A stretch of 41,376 nt of DNA from Saprospiraceae bacterium. GTDB taxonomy: Bacteria > Bacteroidota > Bacteroidia > Chitinophagales > Saprospiraceae. The DNA lies in NCBI GenBank assembly GCA_020629845.1, contig JAHDCQ010000012.1:1-41376 (forward strand), given 5' to 3'. This document shows positions 1 through 9,200 of the stretch, piece by piece (the stretch's first letter is position 1; the number at the start of each line of letters is the position of its first letter). The notes beneath the pieces are model-generated. The model saw nothing but the letters and a program-made list of their open reading frames with translations, was not told the origin of the DNA and did no database searches. Made by a program: the position numbers and the translations under genes.

Positions 1-13
1 GTTTACAACTTGT

Positions 14-80
14 GTATTAGGTATTAAGTACAAAGTATTAGGTAAGAATTGTTAAATGTCTTATCTCTAGTGCTTAATAC
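14..80. repeat. Seven-base tandem repeat, GTATTAG family
   Basis: Five consecutive seven-base units run from 14 to 48 (GTATTAG, GTATTAA, GTACAAA, GTATTAG, GTAAGAA). A reverse-complement partner (CTTAATAC) at 73-80 can pair with 21-28. The same family recurs near 5094, 21053 and 25922. It lies upstream of the first gene, and its left context is outside the window. Confidence 0.7.
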
Positions 81-306
81 ATACAACTTAGTTCTTGACT
101 GGAAAGATACCAAAAAAAGATAGCCTAGCCTCAAGATATAGAGTAGTTGGCGAAGCTTTTCGACTAAAGACCTAGTTTCGACCTTTAGATAGGAAAATTG
201 TCGTTAAAATTTCCGTGTAGCATCTTATATTCGCGGCTAAGGAATGAAGGATAAGCGTTTTATTTGTCCTTCATTCCTAACATTTGAAAAGCAAGTCCTA
301 ACAAAT

Positions 307-1176
307 ATGAAACTACACGTTACGAACGAAAGCGCACCACTTGAAACCGTAGTACTAGGCATAGGTACAGAAATCGGGCCGCCCATTGGTATCAACCCAA
401 TGATGCGTTATCATATCAAAAATGGTACTTATCCCAATGACGAAATTATTCAAGCAGAAATAGCGACGCTAGAAGCCGTGCTAAAAGCAAATGGCGTACA
501 ACTACTCCGCCCCAAAAACATCAAAAACCTCGACCAGATTTTCATGCGTGATATTGGTTTTGTAATAGATAATTACTTTGTGGTTGCCAATATGAAGGAG
601 GAGTCGCGCAAGCCAGAAATTCAAGGTATCCAATATTTATTAGAAGAAATTGGAGTCGAAAATATCATTCGACTACCAGAGGAAGCCACCGTAGAAGGCG
701 GGGATGTGGTACTTTGGAATGAGCATGTATTCGTTGGGTTGGGAGCGCGTTCCAATGTCGCAGCCGTAAAGTTCCTACAAGAGAAGTTTCCACATAAAAA
801 AGTACATGGCTTAGAGCTGTTGGTAAATGAAAAAGATAGGCATACGCACACCTTGCACCTCGATTGTGTGTTCCAGCCCATCGGCACAGATGAAGCGATT
901 TTCTATGAAGCAGGCTTTGCAAAACGCCCTAACAGTATACTCGATTTATTTCCAGAGGAAAAGCTTATTCGGGTGACACAGGAGCAGAAAGTCCGCATGT
1001 TTCCAAATATTTTTTCTATTTCACCGACTAAAATTATAGTGGAACGCAGCTTTACGGAACTCAAAACTGAACTGCACCGCAGAGGCTACGAGACCTTTGA
1101 TGTAGACTATAAAGAGACTTCTAAAGCAAGTGGTTTGCTGCGCTGTTCTACCCTGCCACTTTATCGGAAGGCGTAA
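307..1176 (+). CDS. Amidinotransferase / arginine deiminase family protein (DDAH-like)
   Basis: A guanidino-group-modifying enzyme of the pentein fold, 289 residues from the chosen start. Family signatures in order are the FMRDIGFVI block (R81, D82), EGGDV (E130, D133), the catalytic histidine in THTLHLD (H184) and the catalytic cysteine near the C-terminus (C280 in LLRCST). These match the Cys-His-Glu/Asp layout of dimethylarginine dimethylaminohydrolases, arginine deiminases and related amidinotransferases; the exact substrate cannot be read from sequence. An in-frame ATG at 244 would add 21 residues, but relatives in this phylum begin with a sequence like MxLHVxNE, so ATG 307 is preferred. 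The gene stands alone: no other arginine-catabolism gene is near. The usual FTRD motif reads FMRD here. No signal peptide, so cytoplasmic. Confidence 0.85.
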   Translation: MKLHVTNESAPLETVVLGIGTEIGPPIGINPMMRYHIKNGTYPNDEIIQAEIATLEAVLKANGVQLLRPKNIKNLDQIFMRDIGFVIDNYFVVANMKEESRKPEIQGIQYLLEEIGVENIIRLPEEATVEGGDVVLWNEHVFVGLGARSNVAAVKFLQEKFPHKKVHGLELLVNEKDRHTHTLHLDCVFQPIGTDEAIFYEAGFAKRPNSILDLFPEEKLIRVTQEQKVRMFPNIFSISPTKIIVERSFTELKTELHRRGYETFDVDYKETSKASGLLRCSTLPLYRKA

Positions 1177-1636
1177 TTTTTGCAGCCTTTATCATTTTTA
1201 TATTGGTTCTCTGTCACTTGGATAAAAAACAAGAATTGAGAGTATAGCTGCCATTTTTCAGCTTATAAAGTATTTTTTTTCCAGAATAAAAAAATCACAA
1301 AAACTTATATACACCTGATTTTAAGCGTTTTACATGTTATGTTTTTTATATTAAAACAATTTAATATTGTCTTTTTATTGACTTAAAGCAAAATTTTTTA
1401 CAATTTGCATACTGTTACATCGAATGTAACAAATTCATTTGGTCCTATTAGCATATCCAGAACAATCCTATCTCTTAGTTGAAACATTTTTAGTCGCACC
1501 CGATGTTGTTGGCATGAACTGTACTTCTGTTTTCTTACGAAGAAACAAAATGAAAAGCGAGCTGTTAGTTCAAACGTAACTAACTATTTTCTACACAAAA
1601 ATTATTCATTTGGGGAACTTCTTTACACGGGACAAC
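1177..1636. other. AT-rich intergenic region with a perfect 8+8 palindrome
   Basis: 460 bases without a convincing gene. The clearest structure is TGTTACAT-CGA-ATGTAACA at 1413-1431, an operator-like perfect inverted repeat. Just upstream, TTGAC at 1378 and TACAATTTG at 1399 are spaced like a Bacteroidota -33/-7 promoter, though with one extra base in the -7 box. A 21-codon ORF from ATG 1514 has no support. Confidence 0.35.
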
Positions 1637-2065
1637 ATGAGTAAACCACCATCTTCAAAATCGTTCGGCGGGCGTTTAGTGCTCAGCCTAGAATCAAAGC
1701 CTTCTAATATTGCTCAGGTACAATCATTCGTCCAAGAAGTGATGCCGCGTTTCAATGTAAACGAGGACACGTTTGGAAATATATTAGTTAGTCTTACCGA
1801 AGCAGTAAACAACGCTATGATTCATGGCAATCGAAACAACGCAGATAAACGCGTGAACGTAAGCGTAGAACGTGAAAGCGGCTCAGTAGCCGTTCGCGTT
1901 TCAGACGAAGGCAAAGGCTTCGACTACAACAACTTACCAGACCCAACAGCACCAGAGAATATTACTTGCTGCGGAGGAAGAGGCGTTTTTCTGATGCGCG
2001 AGCTTTCAGATGATATTCACTACCTTAACAACGGAAGCACCGTTGAAATGAGATTTAGAATTTAG
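1637..2065 (+). CDS. RsbW-like ATP-binding protein (anti-sigma factor kinase type)
   Basis: A small GHKL ATPase of the HATPase_c_2/RsbW-SpoIIAB class, 142 residues. The N box LTEAVNNAMIHGN, the G1 box VSDEGKGFD and the G2 box GGRGVFLMREL are all present, so ATP binding is expected. In this family such proteins are serine kinases that act in partner-switching modules with STAS-domain antagonists. No STAS protein, PP2C phosphatase or sigma factor is adjacent, so the partners must be elsewhere. An open frame reaches back to TTG 1610, but ATG 1637 gives a normal N-terminus (MSKPPSSKSFGGRL). It is preceded by a 460-bp untranslated region with a palindrome and followed by a strong terminator hairpin, so it is probably monocistronic. 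Confidence 0.85.
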   Translation: MSKPPSSKSFGGRLVLSLESKPSNIAQVQSFVQEVMPRFNVNEDTFGNILVSLTEAVNNAMIHGNRNNADKRVNVSVERESGSVAVRVSDEGKGFDYNNLPDPTAPENITCCGGRGVFLMRELSDDIHYLNNGSTVEMRFRI

Positions 2066-2083
2066 TTTTTTTTATTATAGATT

Positions 2084-2122
2084 AAAGTGGAAGATGCAGT
2101 ATGTATCTTCCACTTTTTCTTT
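2084..2122 (+). terminator. Rho-independent terminator after the RsbW-like gene
   Basis: A perfect 12-bp stem (AAAGTGGAAGAT at 2084-2095 with ATCTTCCACTTT at 2105-2116), a 9-nt loop and a T-rich tail. The loop contains the ATG at 2101, which argues against using that ATG as the start of the next gene. Confidence 0.85.
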
Positions 2123-2130
2123 GCAACTAT

Positions 2131-2604
2131 ATGAATACAAGCCCGCTTGAATCACGTTTTCCTGATACGCAGGAAGGGGTGATTTTGTATTTTAAAGAAG
2201 ATATAGATTTTGATTTGCCCTCAGAAACACGCTTGGAGGCTTGGATAAAAGCAACTATTGCTACCGAGCAGGCAAAACTACAACAGCTTTCCTATATCTT
2301 TTGTAGCGATACTTATTTACATCAACTCAATGTGGAATACCTCGACCATGATACCCTTACGGATGTCATTAGCTTTCCTTATGCCGAGCCACCGAACATA
2401 CAAGGTGATATTTTTATTTCTATTGATAGAATTCGGGAGAATGCTGCTACATTTGGGGTCGCATTTGAGCAGGAGCTATTGCGCGTGATGAGTCACGGCT
2501 TACTCCATTTCTGTGGCTATGGTGATAAAACGGAAGCCGAAGCTCAACTGATGCGAACAAAAGAAAATGAAGCTTTAGAACGATGGCATAGATTGAGTAA
2601 TTGA
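2131..2604 (+). CDS. ybeY: Endoribonuclease YbeY (rRNA maturation factor)
   Basis: A single-strand-specific metal-dependent RNase that acts in 16S rRNA 3'-end maturation and ribosome quality control. It is 157 residues from ATG 2131, the usual length. The signature is SHGLLHFCGYGDKT: H122 and H126 are metal ligands. The third ligand, histidine in Escherichia coli (GYDH), is aspartate here (D132); to my knowledge this is common in Bacteroidota. The upstream beta-strand motif TDVISFPY is also typical. ATG 2101 is in frame but sits in the loop of the preceding terminator, so ATG 2131 was chosen. It may be co-transcribed with the thioredoxin-like gene 44 bp downstream, although a seven-base repeat tract lies between them. 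Confidence 0.92.
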   Translation: MNTSPLESRFPDTQEGVILYFKEDIDFDLPSETRLEAWIKATIATEQAKLQQLSYIFCSDTYLHQLNVEYLDHDTLTDVISFPYAEPPNIQGDIFISIDRIRENAATFGVAFEQELLRVMSHGLLHFCGYGDKTEAEAQLMRTKENEALERWHRLSN

Positions 2605-2640
2605 AATCTCATATCTCAAATCTAATCATCTCAAATCTAT
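2605..2640. repeat. Seven-base tandem repeat, AATCTCA family
   Basis: Units AATCTCA, TATCTCA, AATCTAA and AATCTAT with one 8-base slip. It starts at the first base after the ybeY stop codon and ends 8 bp before the next start codon. Only one arm is evident here; a related AAATCAT family forms a hairpin near 29585-29683. Confidence 0.65.
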
Positions 2641-2648
2641 TAAAAAAA

Positions 2649-3206
2649 ATGGCACTTACACCATCCAATATGTTGGAATTAGGCATTAGCGCGCCTAGTT
2701 TTGAATTGCCTGATACAGTATCAGGAAAAATAATTAGTCTAAAAGAAGTACAAGGCGAACAGGGTACTTTGGTTATGTTCATCTGCAATCATTGTCCGTA
2801 TGTGATTCATATAAATGATGAATTGGTGCGGCTTGCGAATGACTACGCGCCCAAAGGCATCGGCATGGTAGCAATTAGCTCCAACGACGTTGTAAACTAC
2901 CCACAAGATGGCCCTGAAAAAATGAAAGCCCATGCCGCAGCAGTAGGCTACCCTTTTCCCTATCTATACGATGAATCGCAGGCAGTAGCGAAAGCCTATG
3001 ATGCCGCTTGTACACCTGACTTTTATGTCTTTGATAAGGACAATGTGCTTGTTTACCGCGGACGCTTGGATGAATCGCGCCCTGGCAATGATGCACCACT
3101 TACGGGTAGCGATTTACGTGCGGCACTAGATACCGTGCTAGCAGGCAAAACCGTAAGCGAAAAGCAATATCCAAGTATGGGGTGCAATATCAAGTGGAAG
3201 AAATAA
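2649..3206 (+). CDS. Thioredoxin-fold protein, AhpC/TSA-like with CxxC
   Basis: A thioredoxin-like redox protein of 185 residues from ATG 2649. It has the ordered features of the AhpC/TSA-like thioredoxin family: GISAPSFELPD near residue 12, the redox motif FICNHCPYV (C46 and C49), and the cis-proline segment ACTPDFYVFD followed by YRGRLDES. There is no signal peptide, so it is probably cytoplasmic. The substrate is unknown; the family is often annotated simply as thioredoxin family protein. The open frame begins at 2601, overlapping the ybeY stop, but those 16 extra residues are translated repeat sequence, so ATG 2649 is preferred. Confidence 0.85.
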   Translation: MALTPSNMLELGISAPSFELPDTVSGKIISLKEVQGEQGTLVMFICNHCPYVIHINDELVRLANDYAPKGIGMVAISSNDVVNYPQDGPEKMKAHAAAVGYPFPYLYDESQAVAKAYDAACTPDFYVFDKDNVLVYRGRLDESRPGNDAPLTGSDLRAALDTVLAGKTVSEKQYPSMGCNIKWKK

Positions 3207-3216
3207 CATTTTTAGA

Positions 3217-3283
3217 GATGAATGATGAGCTATGGGTGATGAATAAGAAACTCATCGCTCATCATTCATAATTCATCACTCAC
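3217..3283. repeat. Facing seven-base repeat arms, GATGAGC / ACTCATC family
   Basis: The left arm has units GATGAAT, GATGAGC, TATGGGT, GATGAAT (3217-3244). The right arm has ACTCATC, GCTCATC, ATTCATA, ATTCATC, ACTCACA (3250-3284). The arms are complementary and form a hairpin. The right arm runs directly into the ATG of the M1 peptidase gene, so the start codon's A is the last base of a repeat unit. Confidence 0.8.
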
Positions 3284-4948
3284 ATGAAACATATACTTAG
3301 CCTCTTAGTGCTTTTATTAGTAACAGGAAGTGTTTTCGCGCAACGCGATTTCTACCAAAGTTATGAATTTACCAAAGCAGACACGTTACGCGGTGCATTG
3401 CGCGCCGAGCGTACCTGTTATGATGTCACCTTCTATGAACTCGATATCAAAGTAGATGTGGAACGTCAATATCTGTCGGGTTATGTAGATATGACCTATC
3501 AAGTGAAAGAGGATTTTAAGACGCTGCAAATTGATTTGTTTGAAAATATGCAAATCAATGGCATCACTTTTTTAGGGAAAAAATTGAAATATCGAAGAGA
3601 GGCTGCCGCAGTATTTGTAGATTTTCCAAAGCGACAAAAACAAGGCAGTTCGGGTAGCATCCGCATTGCTTATGAGGGCAAACCTATTGCTGCAAAAAAT
3701 GCCCCCTGGGATGGCGGCTTTGTGTGGAAGAAAGATGAAAACGGCAAAGCCTGGGTAGGCGTAGCTTGCGAAGGCGACGGTGCGAGCCTTTGGTGGCCCA
3801 ATAAAGACCACCTTTCCGATGAACCCGATTCTGTATCCATAAAAGTAGCAGTGCCGAATGAACTCGTGTGTGCATCGAATGGCAATTTGCGCGCAACGGA
3901 AAAACTCAATGATGGCTATACGCGCTATGATTGGTTCGTTTCTTACCCTATCAATAACTATAATGTCAGTATCACGATTGCAGATTTTGCTCATTTTTCG
4001 GATACCTATACGGCAGAGGATGATGAAACCCTAGACTTGGATTATTACGTGCTTTCTTATAATTTAGAAAAAGCAAAAAAACAATTCGAGCAAGTAGAAA
4101 AAATGCTGGCATGCTACGAACGTTATTTCGGCAAATATCCCTTCTGGAAGGATGGCTTTTCGCTGATAGAAACGCCTTATCTCGGCATGGAACACCAAAG
4201 CGGCATTGCTTATGGCAACCAATATATGCGCGGCTACTTGGGCGGGCTCATCCCGAAGCACATGGATTGGGACTACATCATCATCCACGAAACAGGGCAT
4301 GAATATTTCGGGAATAGCATTAGTTGCAATGACCTTTCGGAGATGTGGATACATGAGTCCTTTACTACCTACATGGAAGCCCTCTATGTAGAATGTATTT
4401 ATAATTTTGAGGAAGCGATTGGCTACTTGATTTCACAACGTCAATTCATCTATAATCAAGAACCTATCATCGGGCCGAAGGATGTGAATTGGGAAGATTG
4501 GAAAAGCAGCGACCACTACTACAAAGGTGCTTGGGTATTGCATACACTGCGCCACGCCATTGGCGACGATGCCGTTTGGTTCGATTTGTTGAAGTCTTTC
4601 TACCAACGCTATGCCATTTCCAATATTGATTCAGAAGACTTCTTCAATTACGTCAATCAATGCACCCGTCGCGATTTTTCACGCTTCTTTGAGCAATATT
4701 TATACTATCCAAGCATTCCTATTTTGGAATATCAATTGGAACAGCAAGGCAAAGACCTCCAAGTGCGCTATCGCTGGAATGCAGATGTGGAAGGCTTCGA
4801 TATGCCTATTTTAGCGGGTAAACAAGAATCCTATTGGACGCTCTACCCTAGCGATAATTGGAAAACAAGCATCTTACAATCCCTAAATAAAAGTGAGTTC
4901 AAAGTAGCCACCGAACTGTTTTATGTAGATGTGATGGAGGTGAAGTAG
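3284..4948 (+). CDS. Secreted M1 family metallopeptidase (aminopeptidase)
   Basis: A zinc aminopeptidase of 554 residues with a signal peptide (about residues 1-19, ending VFAQ). The gluzincin signature is complete: H335-E336-T-G-H339 and the downstream glutamate E358 in WIHESF (HExxH-x18-E). The exopeptidase motif reads GMEHQ at 301-305 instead of the classical GAMEN; E303 would bind the substrate amino group. An N-terminal beta-saddle domain covers about 40-240 and the thermolysin-like domain about 250-480. The long C-terminal helical domain of PepN/ERAP is absent, which is usual for the short Bacteroidota members. Likely function is degradation of peptides in the periplasm or outside the cell. 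There is no T9SS sorting domain. The seven-base repeat hairpin directly before the start could affect initiation (inference). Confidence 0.92.
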   Translation: MKHILSLLVLLLVTGSVFAQRDFYQSYEFTKADTLRGALRAERTCYDVTFYELDIKVDVERQYLSGYVDMTYQVKEDFKTLQIDLFENMQINGITFLGKKLKYRREAAAVFVDFPKRQKQGSSGSIRIAYEGKPIAAKNAPWDGGFVWKKDENGKAWVGVACEGDGASLWWPNKDHLSDEPDSVSIKVAVPNELVCASNGNLRATEKLNDGYTRYDWFVSYPINNYNVSITIADFAHFSDTYTAEDDETLDLDYYVLSYNLEKAKKQFEQVEKMLACYERYFGKYPFWKDGFSLIETPYLGMEHQSGIAYGNQYMRGYLGGLIPKHMDWDYIIIHETGHEYFGNSISCNDLSEMWIHESFTTYMEALYVECIYNFEEAIGYLISQRQFIYNQEPIIGPKDVNWEDWKSSDHYYKGAWVLHTLRHAIGDDAVWFDLLKSFYQRYAISNIDSEDFFNYVNQCTRRDFSRFFEQYLYYPSIPILEYQLEQQGKDLQVRYRWNADVEGFDMPILAGKQESYWTLYPSDNWKTSILQSLNKSEFKVATELFYVDVMEVK

Positions 4949-4957
4949 GAAGGTACA

Positions 4958-5085
4958 AATTGAAAATTAAAAATGGATAATTGAAAATTATTGAAACACT
5001 AAATATGTAATTCATTATTAGCAAACACTTTATAAAGTAATCACTTTGCTAATTTTCAATTTTTAATTATCAATTTTCCATTTGG
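4958..5085. repeat. Facing seven-base repeat arms, AATTGAA / AATTTTC family
   Basis: The left arm (4958-4992) has units AATTGAA, AATTAAA, AATGGAT, AATTGAA, AATTATT. The right arm (5051-5085) has AATTTTC, AATTTTT, AATTATC, AATTTTC, CATTTGG. Each arm is exactly five seven-base units and they are largely complementary. The pair fills the gap between the M1 peptidase and the next gene. Confidence 0.8.
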
Positions 5086-5093
5086 CGAGCATA

Positions 5094-5114
5094 TTAATAC
5101 CTTGTACCCAATAC
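5094..5114. repeat. Seven-base repeat, TTAATAC family (three units)
   Basis: Units TTAATAC, CTTGTAC and CCAATAC directly follow the previous array. This is the reverse complement of the family seen at 14-48 and matches the right arm at 21146-21173, including the CTTGTAC variant in the same relative position. Confidence 0.65.
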
Positions 5115-5154
5115 CTTCACAAATTATTTACCTTTACGACCTAAAAAAAATGTT

Positions 5155-5817
5155 ATGCAACTACGTGTAGTCTTTATATTTATTAGTCTATTATGCTTTA
5201 GTTTTGTGCAAACCGTTTCCGCACAAGACCAAACACCTGTACTAACAGGCAGTAACTTGTGCGCCCTAGAGCCTGCCAACTTTAGTTTAGGCGGACTTGA
5301 CCCTTTACCAGATACGCTATTTTGGTCAATTGATGGCGTGGAAGGCGCGATGACTTCTGATTTGGGTACGAGTATCCGTTCAGAATCGGTGCGCGATGTA
5401 GCCGTAAGTGTGCGCTGGATTGTAGAGGGGGAAGCAGATACGCTGAGTCAAACGTTTCGCATAGAAGAGTGTATTTGTGAAGTAGCGATGCCAAATGTAT
5501 TTACACCTGGACGCGGCGGGCTAGATAGCACCTTCGGGCTAGGGCACAATCAACATTGCCGAGATACCGACATCAATCTTGATCGTTTTGAAACTTCCCA
5601 ATTAATGATTTATGACCGTTGGGGCGAATTAGTGTATGATTCTTGCGAAGATGCCAACTGCCGTGTTACCGACCGTTGGGATGGCATGCGGAATGAGCAA
5701 GAAATCCCTTCTGATGTGTATATTTATATCTATCGCTATCAATTGCGGGACATACCAGGCTCCAGTATCACGCATGAATTGGAGACGCTTACTGGGGAAG
5801 TAATACTCTTAAGATAG
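5155..5817 (+). CDS. Small T9SS type B sorting-domain protein
   Basis: A 220-residue secreted protein. Residues 1-24 are a signal peptide (ending TVSAQ). Residues about 25-110 form a short beta domain of no recognised family, beginning with a Cys-containing segment. The rest is a gliding-motility-associated type B sorting domain: MPNVFTPGRGG, LMIYDRWGELVYDS, RWDGMRNEQ, IPSDVYIYIYRY and the terminal GEVILLR. Type B domains direct cargo through the type IX secretion system and are usually processed after export. The cargo part is only about 90 residues, unusually small for this class, where partners are often very long adhesins. Upstream TTACCTTTA at 5129-5137 resembles a -7 box. Confidence 0.85.
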   Translation: MQLRVVFIFISLLCFSFVQTVSAQDQTPVLTGSNLCALEPANFSLGGLDPLPDTLFWSIDGVEGAMTSDLGTSIRSESVRDVAVSVRWIVEGEADTLSQTFRIEECICEVAMPNVFTPGRGGLDSTFGLGHNQHCRDTDINLDRFETSQLMIYDRWGELVYDSCEDANCRVTDRWDGMRNEQEIPSDVYIYIYRYQLRDIPGSSITHELETLTGEVILLR

Positions 5818-5820
5818 AGG

Positions 5821-5935
5821 GTAAATACTCAATGAGTGAATTTTGAATAACTGAATGAAGTTTAGAATTATTCACTCATTCAATTTTTTTTCATTCACTC
5901 ATTGAGTACTTACTCATATCTCACATCTTTAAATC
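5821..5935. repeat. 21-nt inverted repeat with seven-base units between convergent genes
   Basis: Arms at 5821-5841 and 5893-5913 match as reverse complements at 20 of 21 positions and contain CTCATTGAG-type sequence. Shorter CATTCA copies sit in the loop, and TCATATC and TCACATC units continue to about 5935. It lies between the type B cargo gene (plus) and the small membrane protein gene (minus), where it could terminate both transcripts. Confidence 0.8.
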
Positions 5936-5950
5936 TCTCCGTCTACTTAT

Positions 5951-6079
5951 TTAGTAAGGCAAAAACTTCTGATTGTAGTTATATACCCAAATAATCAAAA
6001 GGATCAGCAATGTGAAATACACAAAAAACCACATAAAGCCACGTCCTTTCCGTCCTGAATTTTTTATTTCTCCTGACAT
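5951..6079 (-). CDS. Small single-pass membrane protein (42 aa)
   Basis: A 42-residue reading frame on the minus strand, ATG at 6079-6077 and stop TAA at 5953-5951. The first 14 residues are hydrophilic and basic (MSGEIKNSGRKGRG). They are followed by a hydrophobic stretch of about 19 residues (FMWFFVYFTLLILLIIWVY) and a short polar tail ending FLPY. This is a classic single transmembrane segment with the basic end inside. A good -7 box (TACATTTG) lies about 60 bp upstream, and a hairpin repeat follows the stop. No family was recognised. Well-formed membrane topology plus flanking signals make it more likely than chance, but it is short. Confidence 0.6.
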   Translation of the reverse strand: MSGEIKNSGRKGRGFMWFFVYFTLLILLIIWVYNYNQKFLPY

Positions 6080-6137
6080 AACTGTTATTTTTTGAACTGC
6101 TCGCTACAAGCAGATATATCGTCTATGAATTTTGCTG

Positions 6138-6145
6138 CAAATGTA
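6138..6145 (-). promoter_or_regulatory. Candidate -7 box for the 42-aa gene
   Basis: On the minus strand this reads TACATTTG, an exact match to the Bacteroidota -7 consensus TAnnTTTG. Predicted transcription would start about 50 nt upstream of the ATG. No clear -33 element was found at the expected spacing. Confidence 0.4.
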
Positions 6146-6246
6146 GATAAAAAGATAGAAAGCTGCCTATTTGGAAAAACAAATTAAGTTTTCCGACACA
6201 ATTATAGGAGACATTCTTTTTTAGGCACAGACAAAAAACACATCCA

Positions 6247-9200
6247 ATGCATAGTTTCGCAAAAACGACACTTCTATTTTTAGCAATGCTATTTGCTTCT
6301 TATACAATAGCCATTGCACAGATTGATTTAGAACTTTCCAGCAGCAGCGATACGCCTCATCTTCAAGACTACTCCAACGTGAATAACCATAGTGAAATTC
6401 AAGGATTTTCTTCAGAAGATTGTATAGACAGACAGTTCACCTTTAGGACACAAAAAGAGATAGATGATTTTGCTGCCAATTATCCCAATTGTACAGAAGT
6501 GTATACCATCAAAGTGGCAGGTGAAAATATTACGAATCTTCAAGGCTTGAGTCAGCTCAAGAAGGCTGTTTATGTTATCGTTGATAGCACATTGGTTCGT
6601 AACTTAGATGGCTTAGAAAATATTGATTCTGTCTCCTTACATGTCGAAATTCGTAATAATTCTAGACTACAAGAATTGAATTTATCTTCTCTTCGTTACG
6701 CAGAGAGTCTGTATGTAGTGAATAATACTATACTTTCCAATTTGAAAGGTTTAGAGCAATTGACACATACAGGGCATCTTATCATTCATAGCAATAGATT
6801 TTTGCGTACCTTCAAAGGCTTAGAAAATTTGGAACGCGTAGATTATCTACTTGTAATTTGGGGCAATAGGTACTTATTTGACGTAAGTGCTATAAAAAAC
6901 GCAGACATCAACAATGGGATTTTATACGTCATCAGATACAACCCTCTATTGAGTGTTTGTCAAATTTTACCTCACTTATGTGAGCTTATCGCGGATAATC
7001 GTGATTTTTTTGAAATCAGTAATAATGCTGCTGGTTGTAATTCAGCAGATGAAATAATTACTAGTTGTGACGAGCCATGTAGTCTTATAGATTTGGAGCT
7101 TTCCATCAGTACCGATAATCCTGATATAGCACCTGGGGAACGAGGAAAATTCATACTTACACTCGAAAATAAAGGAACTATAGAGGCAACGGATGTGCGT
7201 ATAACAACCTTTATTGATAAAGGTAGCCTAGCTACTAGTATCAGCGATTTGGAAATTGCTGTTTCGACAGGAACTTATGATGTAAATTATGGAATTGGGT
7301 GGGAGTTGAACATTCCTGCTGGTCGTAGCGAGACTTTAGAAATAGAACTGACAAGTGAAGTGCCAAATTTGGCTTTTTTCACTCATGTACTCGAAGCCTA
7401 TCAACCTGATTTGGACTCTACTCCTAGAAATAGCTCCTGCAGACAACCAAAAGAGGATGACGAAGCGTTCTTTTTCAGCAGAAATGGTATGGCTGCAAAC
7501 GATTTCACAGACATAGAAGTGGAACTAAGTACACCTACTGCTGATGTAGGTCAGTTTCAAGCTTTCCCTCTTGAAATAAAGGTGCATAATAAAGGTACTT
7601 TTGCAGCTACTGATTTCTCGGTAAAACTACGGGAATGTAATACCGAAAACTCCAATTTTATTCGGACAGACTCTCCAGTTGTATATGCTAATACAGATTT
7701 CAACGCCTCTACTGGTACATTTGAGGAATTGCATCAGACTTGGCGAATACCCCGACTAGAAGCAGGACAAAGCGCGACTTTGCAAGTCCATCTTTATAGC
7801 CGAACAGATGACATTTTTCACCTCCGAGCAAATGCGTATGGCTACTCTTATATAGAAATAGACTCCGACCCTTGTTATGATGGCGATTATAGAAATTGCA
7901 ATATAGACGAAGATGATGAAGCTAGTATCGCCTTCAATACTGGAGAGCGTGTAGCTGAATTGCCTGATTTAATTTTACAAAATATCGAATCCCCTTTAGA
8001 GTTTCAAGCTGGCGACGTAAGTCGTTTTGAATTGGAAATTGCAAATGTCGGTACAGCAAGTGTACAAGGCGATTTTGAGGTGCAATTTATACTTTCAGAA
8101 GATGGAAGATGGGACGCTAATGACCTAGTGGTTGGTACTATTCCGACAGGAAATCTTGGTCTTGGCACATTCTCTTCTAATGCGGCGGTGGATATTCCTT
8201 TTGAAATAGCAGCAGGCAATTATTTTCTTATCGGTTTTGCGGATGCCAATGGAGCAATAGAAGAATTGAACGAAAATAATAATCAAATAGCTCTGCCCGT
8301 GACCATTCTTAATGAAGCACAGGATGTAGCTTTAGAAATCACTTATGCAAGTTGTCCGCACCAATTTCCGCAACCAAAGGGCGAATTGAGCTTTGATGTT
8401 CGCATCCAAAATCCGAATGATGTGCCTTCTTTACCCAAAGAACTAGGTTTATTTAAGGCTGGCTTAGGCTTTGATTATGGGGATGCCACCGCTAGATTAG
8501 GCTCATTTAATATCCCATCTATTCCTGCAAATAATAGCCGCAGCTTCGTTGCTACTTATACCTACCCTTATGATGAAATTTATTTTCTTGGAGATAGACC
8601 AAATATCTGGATACCTCAAGTAAGTGAGGGAAGCTATTTTTTCTCCTTAGTTCCCGATGGAAAGAATGAAGATGGTTTTCCTAATTATGATTACCCTACA
8701 GATATTTTTTGTCAAAATACGAGTACGGATATTGCGCTAGATATTATAGGTAGTGCTAAATATGGCTATATGGGGTCTATAGATTATACGATCAGACTGT
8801 TTAATAATGGACCAGTCGATGCTTACAACTTAAGGGTTTTGTATGCTAATAATGATGGACATGACGAATATCGAATTCTGGAAAATAACATAAGCGATAG
8901 CTATACGACTAGTCTGGCAGCAGGTCCACCTGAGTATAACCAATATTGGAATGTACCATATCTAGCAGCAGGAGATAGTGCGATACTAAAAATTGGACAC
9001 CTACTCACGGATTTTTATCCCTATGGTCTTCAACATGTCACCGCAGATGATGAAGTACGAATATTGCCAGATAGTTTTTCTATCACTACTAGAGTAGTTA
9101 GTCCCAATTTGAATGATACTAACCCAAGCAATAATAGTGGCACATACACCGCATATCGAAATATGAACGGCCCAGATTTGGAACTTTCTATGACTACTGA

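Noticed and set aside
244-306. N-terminal extension of the amidinotransferase from ATG 244
   Set aside because: The 21 extra residues do not resemble the family; relatives begin at the equivalent of ATG 307.
1610-1636. TTG start for the RsbW-like ATPase
   Set aside because: A normal ATG follows nine codons later and fits the family N-terminus better.
2101-2130. ATG 2101 as the ybeY start
   Set aside because: It lies in the loop of a strong terminator hairpin; ATG 2131 gives the usual length.
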